Of a DNA stretch of 64,000 nucleotides, positions 17,398 to 25,779 are shown piece after piece (the stretch's first letter is position 1; each line of letters begins with the position of its first letter). Source of the DNA: CAYLYP01 sp964387795 (GTDB taxonomy: Bacteria > Bacteroidota > Bacteroidia > Bacteroidales > UBA7960); assembly GCA_964387795.1 (NCBI GenBank), contig CAYLYP010000004.1, positions 36,507 through 100,506 of the forward strand, in the 5' to 3' direction. The translations under genes and the position numbers were made by a program. The notes under the pieces are model-generated. The model had not been told where the DNA came from and ran no database searches. It saw only the letters and a program-made list of their open reading frames with translations.

Positions 17398-17604
17398 CAT
17401 ATTTATTCTTGTGTTTTTTCTGATGTATTATGCTTAAACAGTTTTGAATCAGAAATTATAAGATTGATTCTTATTCTATGTTCAATTAATTCAATCGATG
17501 TTGGTAATTGATAAGTGATCTTGCAAAAATTGACGGATATTCTTTTATACTAATCGGATTATTTTAGTATATTCGTTGTTTGCGAAACTTTAATACCTTT
17601 TTTT

Positions 17605-20271
17605 ATGAAAACAAAACTTTTCATTTTTGTTGTAATTATCATTTCAGCAATATCTTGTCATACCTCCATTGCTCAAAATAACCCACCACCTCTGTTAGAC
17701 AGGGAGCTTTTCTTTGGTGACCCTCAGATATCAGGGGGACAACTTTCACCGGATGGGGCTTATATCTCATTTATGAAGCCTTATGAGGGTACCCGAAACC
17801 TTTGGGTGAAAAAACTTGATGCGGATTTTTCTGAGGCATTGCCTGTTACAAACAGGACTGAACGCCCTATCTCTGGCTACTTCTGGTCAAGGGATGGTAA
17901 ATATATCCTATTTGTTATGGATCAGGGAGGTGATGAAAACTATAATATCTATGCCCTTGACCCTTCTGAAGCAAAGCCAGGAGTGATTCCCCAGGCACGA
18001 AACCTGACAAACCTAAAAGAAGTAAGGGCTATCATCTATCATGTTTCGCGCAGTAACCCTGATCTATTATTTGTTGGAATTAACGACAGGGATAAAGCAT
18101 GGCATGATTTATATCAACTTAGTATCTCTACCGGGGAGTTGAAGAAAATCAGGGAAAATACAAGGCGTTATACTACCTGGATTTTTGACAATAACGATTT
18201 ATTAAGGCTTGCAATTATCACCAAAGAAAATGGGGACAATGAGTTGTGGCGCCTTGGTGCTGGTCGTAAAGAAGGTATCATTTATCAATGGGGCTTAATG
18301 GAAACAGCTTATCCTATTGCATTCAATAAAGAAAACAACAAGATATATTTTGTTTCAAATAAGGGAGATGTTGATAAAACTGAGTTATACCTTATGGATG
18401 TAAATAATGGCAAAACTAGTTTTGTTGAGAAAGACCCTGAAAATAAGGTTGATTTTGGAGGCTTATCTACAAGCGAAAAAACACTTGAAGTTATCAGTAC
18501 CTCCTATACAGATGATTATACAAGGATATACTTTAAGGACAAAACCTTCGAATCATATTACAACACAATAAAATCCAAACTAGGAGATGTTGAAATATCA
18601 TTTTTTTCAGCCAATCTTGATGAGAGTTTGTTTTTGATTGCAGCTTATTCAGATGTAAAACCTTCATCTGTTTTTTTGTTTAATACTGCTACCAATGAAC
18701 TGACTTTTCAATATGCCCCCCGTGAAGGCATACCTACTGAATACATGGCAAGTATGAAACCAATTCATTATCCCTCATCAGATGGGTTAATGATCCCGGC
18801 ATACCTTACACTGCCAAAAGGGATGGGCGAAAAGAAATTACCTTTGGTTGTAATGCCTCATGGTGGCCCATGGGCACGTGACTATTGGGGTTTTAATACA
18901 TATTGCCAGTTTTTGGCAAATAGGGGTTATGCTGTATTGATTATGAACTTCAGGGGTAGCACTGGTTTTGGGAAGAGTTTCCTGAATGCCGGCAATAAAC
19001 AATGGGGCGAACTGATGCAGGATGACATTACCTGGGGTGTGAAATACCTTGTTGAAAAAGGTATCGCCGACCCGAAAAGGGTTGCAATCTTTGGAGGCTC
19101 TTATGGCGGATATGCTACCCTGGCCGGATTAACATTTACACCTGATATTTATGCCTGTGGGGTGTCTTTTGTAGGTCCATCAAACCTCCTTACCTTGCTA
19201 AATTCAATACCCCCATACTGGGAGTCATCAAGGAAAGTGTTTCATGAACGTATGGGAAACCCATCTTCGGAAGAAGGTAAAAAGCTTTTAGTAAAGCAAT
19301 CTCCTTTATTCTCAGCTCATAAAATAAAAGTGCCACTGATGGTTGTTCAGGGACAAAATGACCCAAGGGTGAAAAAAACAGAAAGTGATCAGATTGTAAT
19401 TGCATTGCGCGACAGGGGCTTTGCTGTTGAATATCTTAATGCCCCTGATGAAGGGCATGGCTTTGCACGCCCTGAAAACAACATTGCATTTGTTGCTGCT
19501 ATGGAAAAATTCCTTGCCAAACATATAGGAGGAAGATACCAAAGTGAAATGCCTGAAAAAGTCGAACAGCGCTTGAAGGAAATAACTGTGGATGTAGCTT
19601 CTGTTACTTTACCTGCCGAGCTTAGCTTTGAGGAAACAGGTATGGTGCTTAGCCCTGTGAGGGAACTTCCTGTCGGGTCTTTTACTTTTGATATGGTTAT
19701 TGATGCCATGGGTCAGGAGATTAAGATGCAAAGCACTGTTAACATCACTAAGTCTGCGAACCAATATGTGATAACTGAAGAAACCACATCGCCTATGGGT
19801 AAAGGCACAGACGAAATAAAAATTGATGCCCGGACATTTAATCCAATAAGCCGGAATGTGAATCAGGGACCTGTGACATTGAGCATTGCTTATTCTGACA
19901 CCCTGGCCGAAGGGACTATTATCAATGCTGCTAACACTTCTCCTATTTCTGTTGGTCTTGATGCACCCCTTTTTGCTGAAGGCCCGGGCTGGGTATTTAT
20001 GCTTGCAGCTCTGCCTTTATCAATAAACTACAAAGCTGTTTACCGCAATCTGAACCTTAATACCCTGGCAGTTAAAATTCTCAGGATGAATACTGTTTCA
20101 GAAATACTTGAAGATGGCACAAAGACCTGGCGACTGGATATAGAACCTGCTGATGGCAGTGGGGGCTCAGGAAAAGTATGGGTGGATGCTAAAAGTTTTA
20201 AAGTGATAAAATTTGAACAAATCATACCTGAAATGGCTGGTGCAAAAATGACAGGAACACTTGTGAAGTAG
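17605..20271 (+). CDS. Secreted S9-family (prolyl oligopeptidase) peptidase with C-terminal extension
   Basis: 888 residues with a signal peptide (ends SIAQ, about residue 24). Residues about 35-400 form a WD40-like beta-propeller gate. The alpha/beta-hydrolase peptidase domain spans about 405-650: GGSYGGYA with nucleophile Ser499, Asp586 in GQNDPRVK, His618 in PDEGHGF, plus MPHGGPWARDYWG as oxyanion region. Thus the triad is complete and the enzyme should cleave peptides, probably after proline or alanine, in the periplasm. After the catalytic domain there is an extra 230-residue beta-rich region (FTFDMVIDAMGQEIKM ... VWVDAKSFKVIKFEQ) resembling DUF3108-like lipoprotein folds, which ordinary S9 enzymes lack. 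A terminator follows. Confidence 0.92.
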   Translation: MKTKLFIFVVIIISAISCHTSIAQNNPPPLLDRELFFGDPQISGGQLSPDGAYISFMKPYEGTRNLWVKKLDADFSEALPVTNRTERPISGYFWSRDGKYILFVMDQGGDENYNIYALDPSEAKPGVIPQARNLTNLKEVRAIIYHVSRSNPDLLFVGINDRDKAWHDLYQLSISTGELKKIRENTRRYTTWIFDNNDLLRLAIITKENGDNELWRLGAGRKEGIIYQWGLMETAYPIAFNKENNKIYFVSNKGDVDKTELYLMDVNNGKTSFVEKDPENKVDFGGLSTSEKTLEVISTSYTDDYTRIYFKDKTFESYYNTIKSKLGDVEISFFSANLDESLFLIAAYSDVKPSSVFLFNTATNELTFQYAPREGIPTEYMASMKPIHYPSSDGLMIPAYLTLPKGMGEKKLPLVVMPHGGPWARDYWGFNTYCQFLANRGYAVLIMNFRGSTGFGKSFLNAGNKQWGELMQDDITWGVKYLVEKGIADPKRVAIFGGSYGGYATLAGLTFTPDIYACGVSFVGPSNLLTLLNSIPPYWESSRKVFHERMGNPSSEEGKKLLVKQSPLFSAHKIKVPLMVVQGQNDPRVKKTESDQIVIALRDRGFAVEYLNAPDEGHGFARPENNIAFVAAMEKFLAKHIGGRYQSEMPEKVEQRLKEITVDVASVTLPAELSFEETGMVLSPVRELPVGSFTFDMVIDAMGQEIKMQSTVNITKSANQYVITEETTSPMGKGTDEIKIDARTFNPISRNVNQGPVTLSIAYSDTLAEGTIINAANTSPISVGLDAPLFAEGPGWVFMLAALPLSINYKAVYRNLNLNTLAVKILRMNTVSEILEDGTKTWRLDIEPADGSGGSGKVWVDAKSFKVIKFEQIIPEMAGAKMTGTLVK

Positions 20272-20302
20272 GTGTATCCATCAGTTTAAACCATCATCGG
20301 TT

Positions 20303-20340
20303 AAAAAAGGCTTGTTGCAGTAATGCACAAGCCTTTTTTT
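20303..20340 (+). terminator. Terminator after the S9 peptidase
   Basis: AAAAAAGGCTTG pairs with CAAGCCTTTTTTT, with an inner TGCA/TGCA pairing around a GTAA loop and one bulged T. The A and T runs allow use in both directions, but only the plus-strand gene ends here. Confidence 0.85.
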
Positions 20341-20712
20341 ATGGTGTACAATTTAATATCTTAGTGAGTCAGAACAATGGTGGGTATATAAGACTATTGT
20401 AATGTTTATTCACCCAATATGAGGGGTGTTTCTTTTTAATGATAACCAGAAAACAGTAATAATGTCCTACATGCTTGTAACTAATGGCCTTTTGGTTATG
20501 GGCTTGGATTAAATGTTGTATTTTTTAAAAACAGAGGGATAATGAACTACTTATATTTTTGCAAGGATGATTAAAAAAGTAAGAAAGGGATATGATTTCA
20601 AAGCTTAATAAAAAATAAAATCAGGGATGCTATTCGTATATTTTTGCTAATTTTGAAGCATTAAAATTGAACGATTAAGTTTTTAAAAATCAATAAAAAA
20701 AATATACTTGAT
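20341..20712. other. Intergenic region upstream of glyA
   Basis: 372 AT-rich bases. Two overlapping candidate promoter elements lie near the right end (20639-20655). No glycine-riboswitch-like structure or ORF was seen. Confidence 0.5.
20639..20655 (+). promoter_or_regulatory. Two candidate -7 elements for glyA
   Basis: TATTTTTG at 20639-20646 and TAATTTTG at 20648-20655 both match TAnnTTTG exactly, 58-74 bases before the glyA ATG. Neither has a TTG at 19-base spacing. Confidence 0.4.
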
Positions 20713-21993
20713 ATGGAAAAGGACCTTAAGATCTTTGATTTGATCGAGCAGGAACACCAGAGACAATTGCATGGAGTTGAGCTTATTGCATCAGAAAACT
20801 TTGTAAGTACCCAGGTAATGCAGGCAATGGGGAGTGTTCTTACCAACAAATATGCTGAAGGTTATCCAGGCCGTAGGTATTATGGCGGATGCCAAATTGT
20901 TGACCAAACAGAACAAATTGCTATTGACAGGGCAAAAGAGCTTTTTGGAGCAGAATTTGCAAACGTTCAACCTCATAGCGGGGCTCAGGCTAATGCTGCT
21001 GTTTTTTTAGCTTGTCTTCAACCTGGTGACACTTTTATGGGGATGGATTTAAGCCATGGAGGCCACCTTTCTCATGGATCTCCTGTTAACCTTTCAGGTA
21101 TCTTATATCGCCCTGTTGCTTATGGCGTAAATGAAAAAACCGGAACCATCGACTATGATGCAATGGAACAAATTGCATTAAAAGAAAAACCAAAACTTAT
21201 TGTTGCTGGTGCTTCTGCATATCCTCGCGATTGGGATTTTGCACGTATGAGAGCTATCGCTGACAAGGTTGGTGCTATCCTGATGGCCGATATTGCACAC
21301 CCTGCCGGGCTTATTGCAAAGAAACTTCTTAATAACCCAATCCCTCATTGCCATATTATCACAACTACTACCCATAAGACTTTACGTGGCCCTCGTGGTG
21401 GTATGATTATTATTGGGAAAGATTTTGAAAACCCATGGGGACAGAAAACCCCTAAAGGTGAAATCAAGCTGATGTCACAGATTATTGATTCAGCTGTATT
21501 CCCAGGAACACAGGGTGGCCCGCTTGAGCATATTATCGCCGGAAAAGCTGTTGCATTTGGTGAAGCATTAACAGATTCTTATAAGGACTATTGTGTTCAG
21601 GTAATGAAAAATGCCAAGGCAATGTCTAAAGCTTTTACCGATAAAGGTTACCATGTAACTTCCGGTGGAACAGATAACCATTTAATGCTTATTGACTTAA
21701 GGAGCAAAGTGCCGGATGTTAGCGGTAAGAAAGTTGAAAATACTTTGGTATTGGCTGATATCACAATTAATAAAAACATGGTTCCTTTTGATAGTCGCTC
21801 TCCTTTTGCTACTTCAGGAATCCGTGTTGGAACTCCTGCTATCACTACCCGTGGCTTAAAAGAAAGCCATGCAATACAGATTGTTGATTTCATTGATGAA
21901 GTTATCATGAATATTGACAATGAAAAAGTGATTGAAGATGTACGTCATAAAGTTCAGGACTTAATGAAACAGTTCCCGCTTTTTGCGTATTAA
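20713..21993 (+). CDS. glyA: Serine hydroxymethyltransferase
   Basis: A 426-residue PLP enzyme, normal family length, that interconverts serine and glycine while charging tetrahydrofolate with a one-carbon unit. Hallmarks: ELIASENFVS near the N terminus, NKYAEGYPGRRYYGGC, VQPHSGAQANAAV, DLSHGGHLSHG, ADIAHPAGLIA, and the PLP lysine Lys222 in TTTTHKTLRGPRGG. Its codon use is slightly less AT-rich and more even than that of neighbours, as expected for a highly expressed gene. It is a single-gene unit with candidate promoter elements upstream and a strong terminator downstream; folB 3.2 kb away serves the same cofactor pathway. Confidence 0.98.
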   Translation: MEKDLKIFDLIEQEHQRQLHGVELIASENFVSTQVMQAMGSVLTNKYAEGYPGRRYYGGCQIVDQTEQIAIDRAKELFGAEFANVQPHSGAQANAAVFLACLQPGDTFMGMDLSHGGHLSHGSPVNLSGILYRPVAYGVNEKTGTIDYDAMEQIALKEKPKLIVAGASAYPRDWDFARMRAIADKVGAILMADIAHPAGLIAKKLLNNPIPHCHIITTTTHKTLRGPRGGMIIIGKDFENPWGQKTPKGEIKLMSQIIDSAVFPGTQGGPLEHIIAGKAVAFGEALTDSYKDYCVQVMKNAKAMSKAFTDKGYHVTSGGTDNHLMLIDLRSKVPDVSGKKVENTLVLADITINKNMVPFDSRSPFATSGIRVGTPAITTRGLKESHAIQIVDFIDEVIMNIDNEKVIEDVRHKVQDLMKQFPLFAY

Positions 21994-22013
21994 TTTCAAA
22001 ATGCATTTTAAAG

Positions 22014-22038
22014 GCCTGCACCATGTGCAGGCTTTTTT
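22014..22038 (+). terminator. Terminator after glyA
   Basis: Perfect 8-bp stem GCCTGCAC / GTGCAGGC with a CAT loop and six T, 21 bases after the glyA stop. Confidence 0.9.
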
Positions 22039-22082
22039 GTTTAACATTATTTGTTGTTAAGTTCATTAATGTGGATATGATG

Positions 22083-22109
22083 CCAGACTTTTAGGTCTGG
22101 TATTTTTTT
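22083..22109 (+). terminator. Second terminator-like hairpin between glyA and the CapA-like gene
   Basis: Stem CCAGAC / GTCTGG with a six-base loop followed by TATTTTTTT. Together with the hairpins on either side it makes three in 145 bases. Confidence 0.55.
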
Positions 22110-22119
22110 AGTATCTTGG

Positions 22120-22156
22120 CCACAATAAAATAATGATTTTATTGTGGTCTTTTTTT
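22120..22156 (+). terminator. Third terminator-like hairpin between glyA and the CapA-like gene
   Basis: Perfect 12-bp stem CCACAATAAAAT / ATTTTATTGTGG with an AATG loop, followed by TC and seven T. It lies only 38 bases before the next ATG, so it could also act as a leader attenuator for that gene. Confidence 0.6.
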
Positions 22157-22194
22157 AATCTTAATGACTTAAAATACAATAATCTAAATTGGTG

Positions 22195-23619
22195 ATGAAA
22201 AAGCATTTAATTTGTTCTGCAGCTTTTGTGTTCATGGTGTTATTTGTTTGTTCTTGCTCAGGGCAGGCTGGTCAACAAAATTTGAATAATGATATTGCTC
22301 CCCAACAGGATAGTTTGTATAGGCTCAATATGATATTTGTAGGTGATATAATGGGTCACGATGGCCAGATAAAATCAGCTTATCAAGCTTCAGATAAAAC
22401 TTATGATTATGTTGACAACTATGAATTTGTTGCCCCAATTATCAAATCCTTTGACCTGGCGTTTTGTAACCTTGAAGTAACGCTTCCCGGCAAACCCCCT
22501 TATGCGGGTTATCCTAATTTCCGTTCTCCCGATGCAATTGCCCTTGCGTTAAAAGAAGCTGGTTTTGATGTTGTTGTTTCTGCCAATAATCATAGCAATG
22601 ATGGCTTTGGAAAAGCACTTTCGCATACAATAGATACATTAAGGGGCCTGGGGTTTTATCAAACAGGAACTTTTAAAAACCAGGCTGAGCGTGATAGTTT
22701 ATATCCCTTGCTTATTGAAAAGAACGGATTTAAGCTTGCTGTATTAAATTATACTTATGGGACTAATGGAATTAAGGATACTCCTCCCACAATCGTAAAT
22801 ATGATTGATACTGCGCTTATTCGAAAGGACGTTGTAAATGCCCATAGTAAAAATCCGGATTTGGTTATTGCCGTGATGCATTGGGGTGACGAGTATCAGC
22901 TAATAGAAAACCGTTATCAACGTCAGTTAGCCGATTTTCTGGCAAGCCTTGATGTGAATATTATCATTGGGTCGCATCCTCATGTTATACAGCCTGTGAG
23001 ATATGTAAAAAAGCCTGATGGCGATTCTATTGTTTGTGTATATTCGATGGGTAATTATATTTCAAACCAAAATCAGCCCAATACCGATGGGGGCATCATG
23101 TTTGAAGTTGGTTTCACTAAACATAAGGAAAGCGGTGAAGTAAAACTGGATACTTTTTATCATCATCTGATATGGAGATATCGGGCTCCTTCAAATGAGC
23201 AGTCGGGAAAAAGGTTTCAGGTAATTCCAATACAAGCTTATGAAAAAGGATTGCTCGCCCCTTTTATGTTGTCTGATACGGATAAAGCCAAAATGGATGA
23301 TTTTTCGAAAAGGATGCGTTTGCATATTCAAACAAACTCTGTTAGTGCCGAAAACAATGAGTACGATAGATTTTTTAAATCACCTGAAACGGCTTTGTAT
23401 TATCATGTCCAACTATTAGCAGTTCAAAAACCTGTTTCTTCTGATACCTTTGCTAATTTAAAGATTCAAATTGAAGAAAAACATGAGCAGGGTATCGTAA
23501 GATATATTTCAACTGGTTATCTGCAAAAAGAAGATGCCGCAAAAGCTTTAGAACAAGTTAAATCTTCCGGCTTTCCTGATGCCTTTATTGTGAGTTATTT
23601 AAACGGGGAAAGACAATAG
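22195..23619 (+). CDS. CapA-family (PGA_cap) lipoprotein with C-terminal SPOR-like domain
   Basis: 474 residues from the ATG at 22195; an in-frame TTG six bases upstream is less likely. Lipoprotein signal MKKHLICSAAF then lipobox VCSC at about residue 23. The PGA_cap metallophosphatase-like domain covers about 43-330: IFVGDIMGHDGQ, FDLAFCNLEVTLPG, VSANNHSNDGFG, AVMHWGDEYQ, IIGSHPHVIQP and VYSMGNYISNQ provide the metal ligands. CapA relatives act in poly-gamma-glutamate export, but no capB/capC lies nearby. The last 75 residues (YYHVQLLAVQKPV ... AAKALEQVKSSGFPDAFIVSYLNG) resemble the SPOR-like peptidoglycan-binding repeats of Bacteroidota. Probably acts at the cell wall. Confidence 0.87.
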   Translation: MKKHLICSAAFVFMVLFVCSCSGQAGQQNLNNDIAPQQDSLYRLNMIFVGDIMGHDGQIKSAYQASDKTYDYVDNYEFVAPIIKSFDLAFCNLEVTLPGKPPYAGYPNFRSPDAIALALKEAGFDVVVSANNHSNDGFGKALSHTIDTLRGLGFYQTGTFKNQAERDSLYPLLIEKNGFKLAVLNYTYGTNGIKDTPPTIVNMIDTALIRKDVVNAHSKNPDLVIAVMHWGDEYQLIENRYQRQLADFLASLDVNIIIGSHPHVIQPVRYVKKPDGDSIVCVYSMGNYISNQNQPNTDGGIMFEVGFTKHKESGEVKLDTFYHHLIWRYRAPSNEQSGKRFQVIPIQAYEKGLLAPFMLSDTDKAKMDDFSKRMRLHIQTNSVSAENNEYDRFFKSPETALYYHVQLLAVQKPVSSDTFANLKIQIEEKHEQGIVRYISTGYLQKEDAAKALEQVKSSGFPDAFIVSYLNGERQ

Positions 23620-23685
23620 ACAATTTCACTGTTTTCAGGTAAGGTGCCTGTTTTTTGGGCTTTGGTTTAAAGAGATAAATAAATT

Positions 23686-25170
23686 ATGGCTGAGATTTTT
23701 GGGCTGATCCAGATTGTATTGCTGATTGCGGTTTTGGTTTTTGTTCTTGTAAAAAAGAACGGTTCCCGATCAGATGAGATGTTGAACCAACTTAGTTACC
23801 TTCAAAAGCAGATTGAAAGAATAGAAGCAAGGATAGGGGAGGAAAGCCGTGCCCAAAGAGAAGAATTGTTACGGGGATTGAAAGATTCAAGATTGGAAAA
23901 CAGGGAGGTGATGAATGCTTATCAGCAGGCTTCGATGAATTCTTTAGCTGAGATTTCAAGATTACAGGCACAGCAATTGGATGTTTTAACAAGGTCGAAC
24001 CAGGAAGCATTGGACAGGTTGACCAGGAGCATTGATGTTAAAATAATAGAGCTTATTGATAAAAACAGTATCCATTCAAAAGAACTAAGAGATAGCCTTT
24101 CAGTCCAGCTTAAGGATTTTGGTTTGGTGTTTAGTCAAAACGTTAGGGATTTCAATGAGATGCAACGGCAAAAATTCTCGGATCTGGTAATCCGGCAAGA
24201 GGAGTTAACAAAGCTGGCTGAGCAGAAGCTTGAGAAAATGCGTGAGACTGTTGATGAGAAATTGGAAAAGACACTTGAGGCACGTCTGGGGCAATCTTTT
24301 AATCTTGTAAGTAACCAGTTGCTAGAAGTTCAAAAAGGCCTGGGTGAGATGCAAAACCTTGCTGCCAATGTTGGGGATTTGAAAAAAGTGCTCAGCAATG
24401 TAAAGAACCGGGGTATTATAGGGGAAGTTCAACTGGGAGCCATATTGGAACAAGTCCTTGCCCCTGAGCAATATGCAACAAATGTAAAAACAAATCCTGC
24501 TGTCCGGGAGCTTGTTGAGTATGCCATAAAACTTCCGGGAAAAGATGAATCTCAGCAAGTAGTATATCTGCCGGTTGATGCTAAGTTTCCATTGGAGGTT
24601 TATTCCCGTTTGGTTGATGCACGCGAACAAGGTGACATTGCATTGATAGCTGAGGCTTCAAAGGCTTTTGAAAATGCCATCAGAAAAGCTGCTAAGGATA
24701 TTTGTGATAAATATGTCTATCCCCCTTTTACTACTGATTTTGGTATTATGTTTTTGCCTGTGGAAGGGATGTTTGCAGAGGTAGTTGGCAAAACTTCCCT
24801 TATGGAGCAGTTGCAAAGGGAGTATAAGGTGATTGTCACAGGGCCAACAACGTTGTCGGCAATCCTTTCAAGCCTGCAAATGGGTTTCAGGACACTGGCT
24901 GTTCAAAAACGCTCTGGTGAAGTATGGAAGGTGTTAGCTGCCGTAAAAACAGAGTTCCAGAAATTTGGGGGGATACTTGAAAAAGCCAGGAAAAAGATTA
25001 ATGAAGCCGGGGATGAGATTGATACATTGGTTGGCACCCGCTCAAGGATTATTGAACGAAGGCTTCGTGATATCCAGGAGCTTCCTGCCCCTGATGCGGA
25101 ATCACTACTTAATGGGGTCCAGGATGCTCCTTTGGATATGAATCCGCATGAAGACCAGAATAATGAATAA
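23686..25170 (+). CDS. rmuC: DNA recombination protein RmuC
   Basis: 494 residues: one N-terminal membrane helix (about 4-24, IFGLIQIVLLIAVLVFVLV), a long coiled coil (about 30-215), then the RmuC nuclease-like domain (about 230-440) with NVKNRGIIGEVQLGAILEQ, LPVDAKFPLEVY, DFGIMFLPVEGMFAEV and TLSAILSSLQMGFRTLAVQKR. The PVDAKFP segment carries the conserved restriction-endonuclease-like core. RmuC limits inversions at short inverted repeats in E. coli, and homologues act in defence against or repair of foreign DNA; the biochemical role is not settled. folB follows after 28 bases. Confidence 0.94.
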   Translation: MAEIFGLIQIVLLIAVLVFVLVKKNGSRSDEMLNQLSYLQKQIERIEARIGEESRAQREELLRGLKDSRLENREVMNAYQQASMNSLAEISRLQAQQLDVLTRSNQEALDRLTRSIDVKIIELIDKNSIHSKELRDSLSVQLKDFGLVFSQNVRDFNEMQRQKFSDLVIRQEELTKLAEQKLEKMRETVDEKLEKTLEARLGQSFNLVSNQLLEVQKGLGEMQNLAANVGDLKKVLSNVKNRGIIGEVQLGAILEQVLAPEQYATNVKTNPAVRELVEYAIKLPGKDESQQVVYLPVDAKFPLEVYSRLVDAREQGDIALIAEASKAFENAIRKAAKDICDKYVYPPFTTDFGIMFLPVEGMFAEVVGKTSLMEQLQREYKVIVTGPTTLSAILSSLQMGFRTLAVQKRSGEVWKVLAAVKTEFQKFGGILEKARKKINEAGDEIDTLVGTRSRIIERRLRDIQELPAPDAESLLNGVQDAPLDMNPHEDQNNE

Positions 25171-25198
25171 GAAGAATACTAAATAACAAAATTCAACA

Positions 25199-25561
25199 AT
25201 GGCAAAGATATTTATTGAAAACATGGAGTTTTATGCCTATCATGGCTGCTTTGAAGAAGAACAGGTGATTGGGAACAGCTTTCTTGTGAATATAAAATTT
25301 GAAACGGATACAAAGGCGGCAGAGTATTCCGACCATCTTGAAGATACTGTTAACTATCAGTCGGTATATCAGGTTATTGCAAAGGAAATGCAGCAAAAGA
25401 GCAAGCTGCTTGAGCATTTAGCCCGTCGGATTATTGATGCTGTTAAAAAGGCTTTTCCTCAAATACTTTGGGTAGAAGTAAAGGTCTCAAAAATGAACCC
25501 ACCTCTTGGTGGAAAGATGAGTTGTGTAAGCGTAGAACTTAGGGATGAGTGCAAATCTTAG
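25199..25561 (+). CDS. folB: Dihydroneopterin aldolase
   Basis: A 120-residue tunnel-fold enzyme of folate biosynthesis, which splits 7,8-dihydroneopterin to 6-hydroxymethyl-dihydropterin and glycolaldehyde. Typical features: IENMEFYAYHGCFEEEQVIGN (Tyr and His region with the conserved Glu), DTVNYQSVYQVI, KLLEHLARRIID and the VKVSKMNPPLGG strand with the conserved Lys and Pro. Length and end are normal. It lies 28 bases after rmuC and is probably co-transcribed, while tRNA-Cys downstream has its own promoter. Confidence 0.95.
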   Translation: MAKIFIENMEFYAYHGCFEEEQVIGNSFLVNIKFETDTKAAEYSDHLEDTVNYQSVYQVIAKEMQQKSKLLEHLARRIIDAVKKAFPQILWVEVKVSKMNPPLGGKMSCVSVELRDECKS

Positions 25562-25613
25562 GCTTTTGAGAATTAGTGTTTTGGGATTTTTTTTCCATTT
25601 ATGTGAAAAAATA

Positions 25614-25645
25614 TTTTGAAGATAAGCCTTAAAGCATTATTTTTG
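25614..25645 (+). promoter_or_regulatory. Consensus Bacteroidota promoter of tRNA-Cys
   Basis: TTTTG (25614-25618), a spacer of exactly 19 bases, then TATTTTTG (25638-25645) reproduce the TTTG-N19-TAnnTTTG promoter of this phylum. Transcription would start near 25652, about a dozen bases before the mature tRNA. This is the best promoter in the window. Confidence 0.75.
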
Positions 25646-25663
25646 CACCACTTTTGAATAATG

Positions 25664-25734
25664 GGTTTCGTGGCCGAGTGGCTAGGCAGAGGTCTGCAAA
25701 ACCTCCTACAGCGGTTCGAATCCGCTCGAAACCT
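25664..25734 (+). tRNA. tRNA-Cys (GCA)
   Basis: 71-base cloverleaf: acceptor GGTTTCG / CGAAACC, anticodon stem GAGGT / ACCTC around loop CTGCAAA (anticodon GCA at 25696-25698), a four-base variable region, T arm AGCGG-TTCGAAT-CCGCT, and discriminator base T (U), the determinant typical of cysteine tRNAs. The 3' CCA is not encoded and must be added after transcription. It is the only tRNA I found here. Confidence 0.97.
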
Positions 25735-25735
25735 C

Positions 25736-25775
25736 AAAAAAAATAGCCTTTGATTTTTCAAAGGCTATTTTTTTT
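25736..25775. terminator. Bidirectional terminator between tRNA-Cys and the vWA gene
   Basis: TAGCCTTTGA / TCAAAGGCTA stem flanked by eight A on the left and eight T on the right. It ends the tRNA on the plus strand and the convergent vWA gene, whose stop is four bases away, on the minus strand. Confidence 0.9.
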
Positions 25776-25779
25776 GCTC

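Noticed and set aside
22195..23619. Capsule biosynthesis locus
   Set aside because: Only a CapA-like domain is present; capB, capC and polymerase genes are missing.
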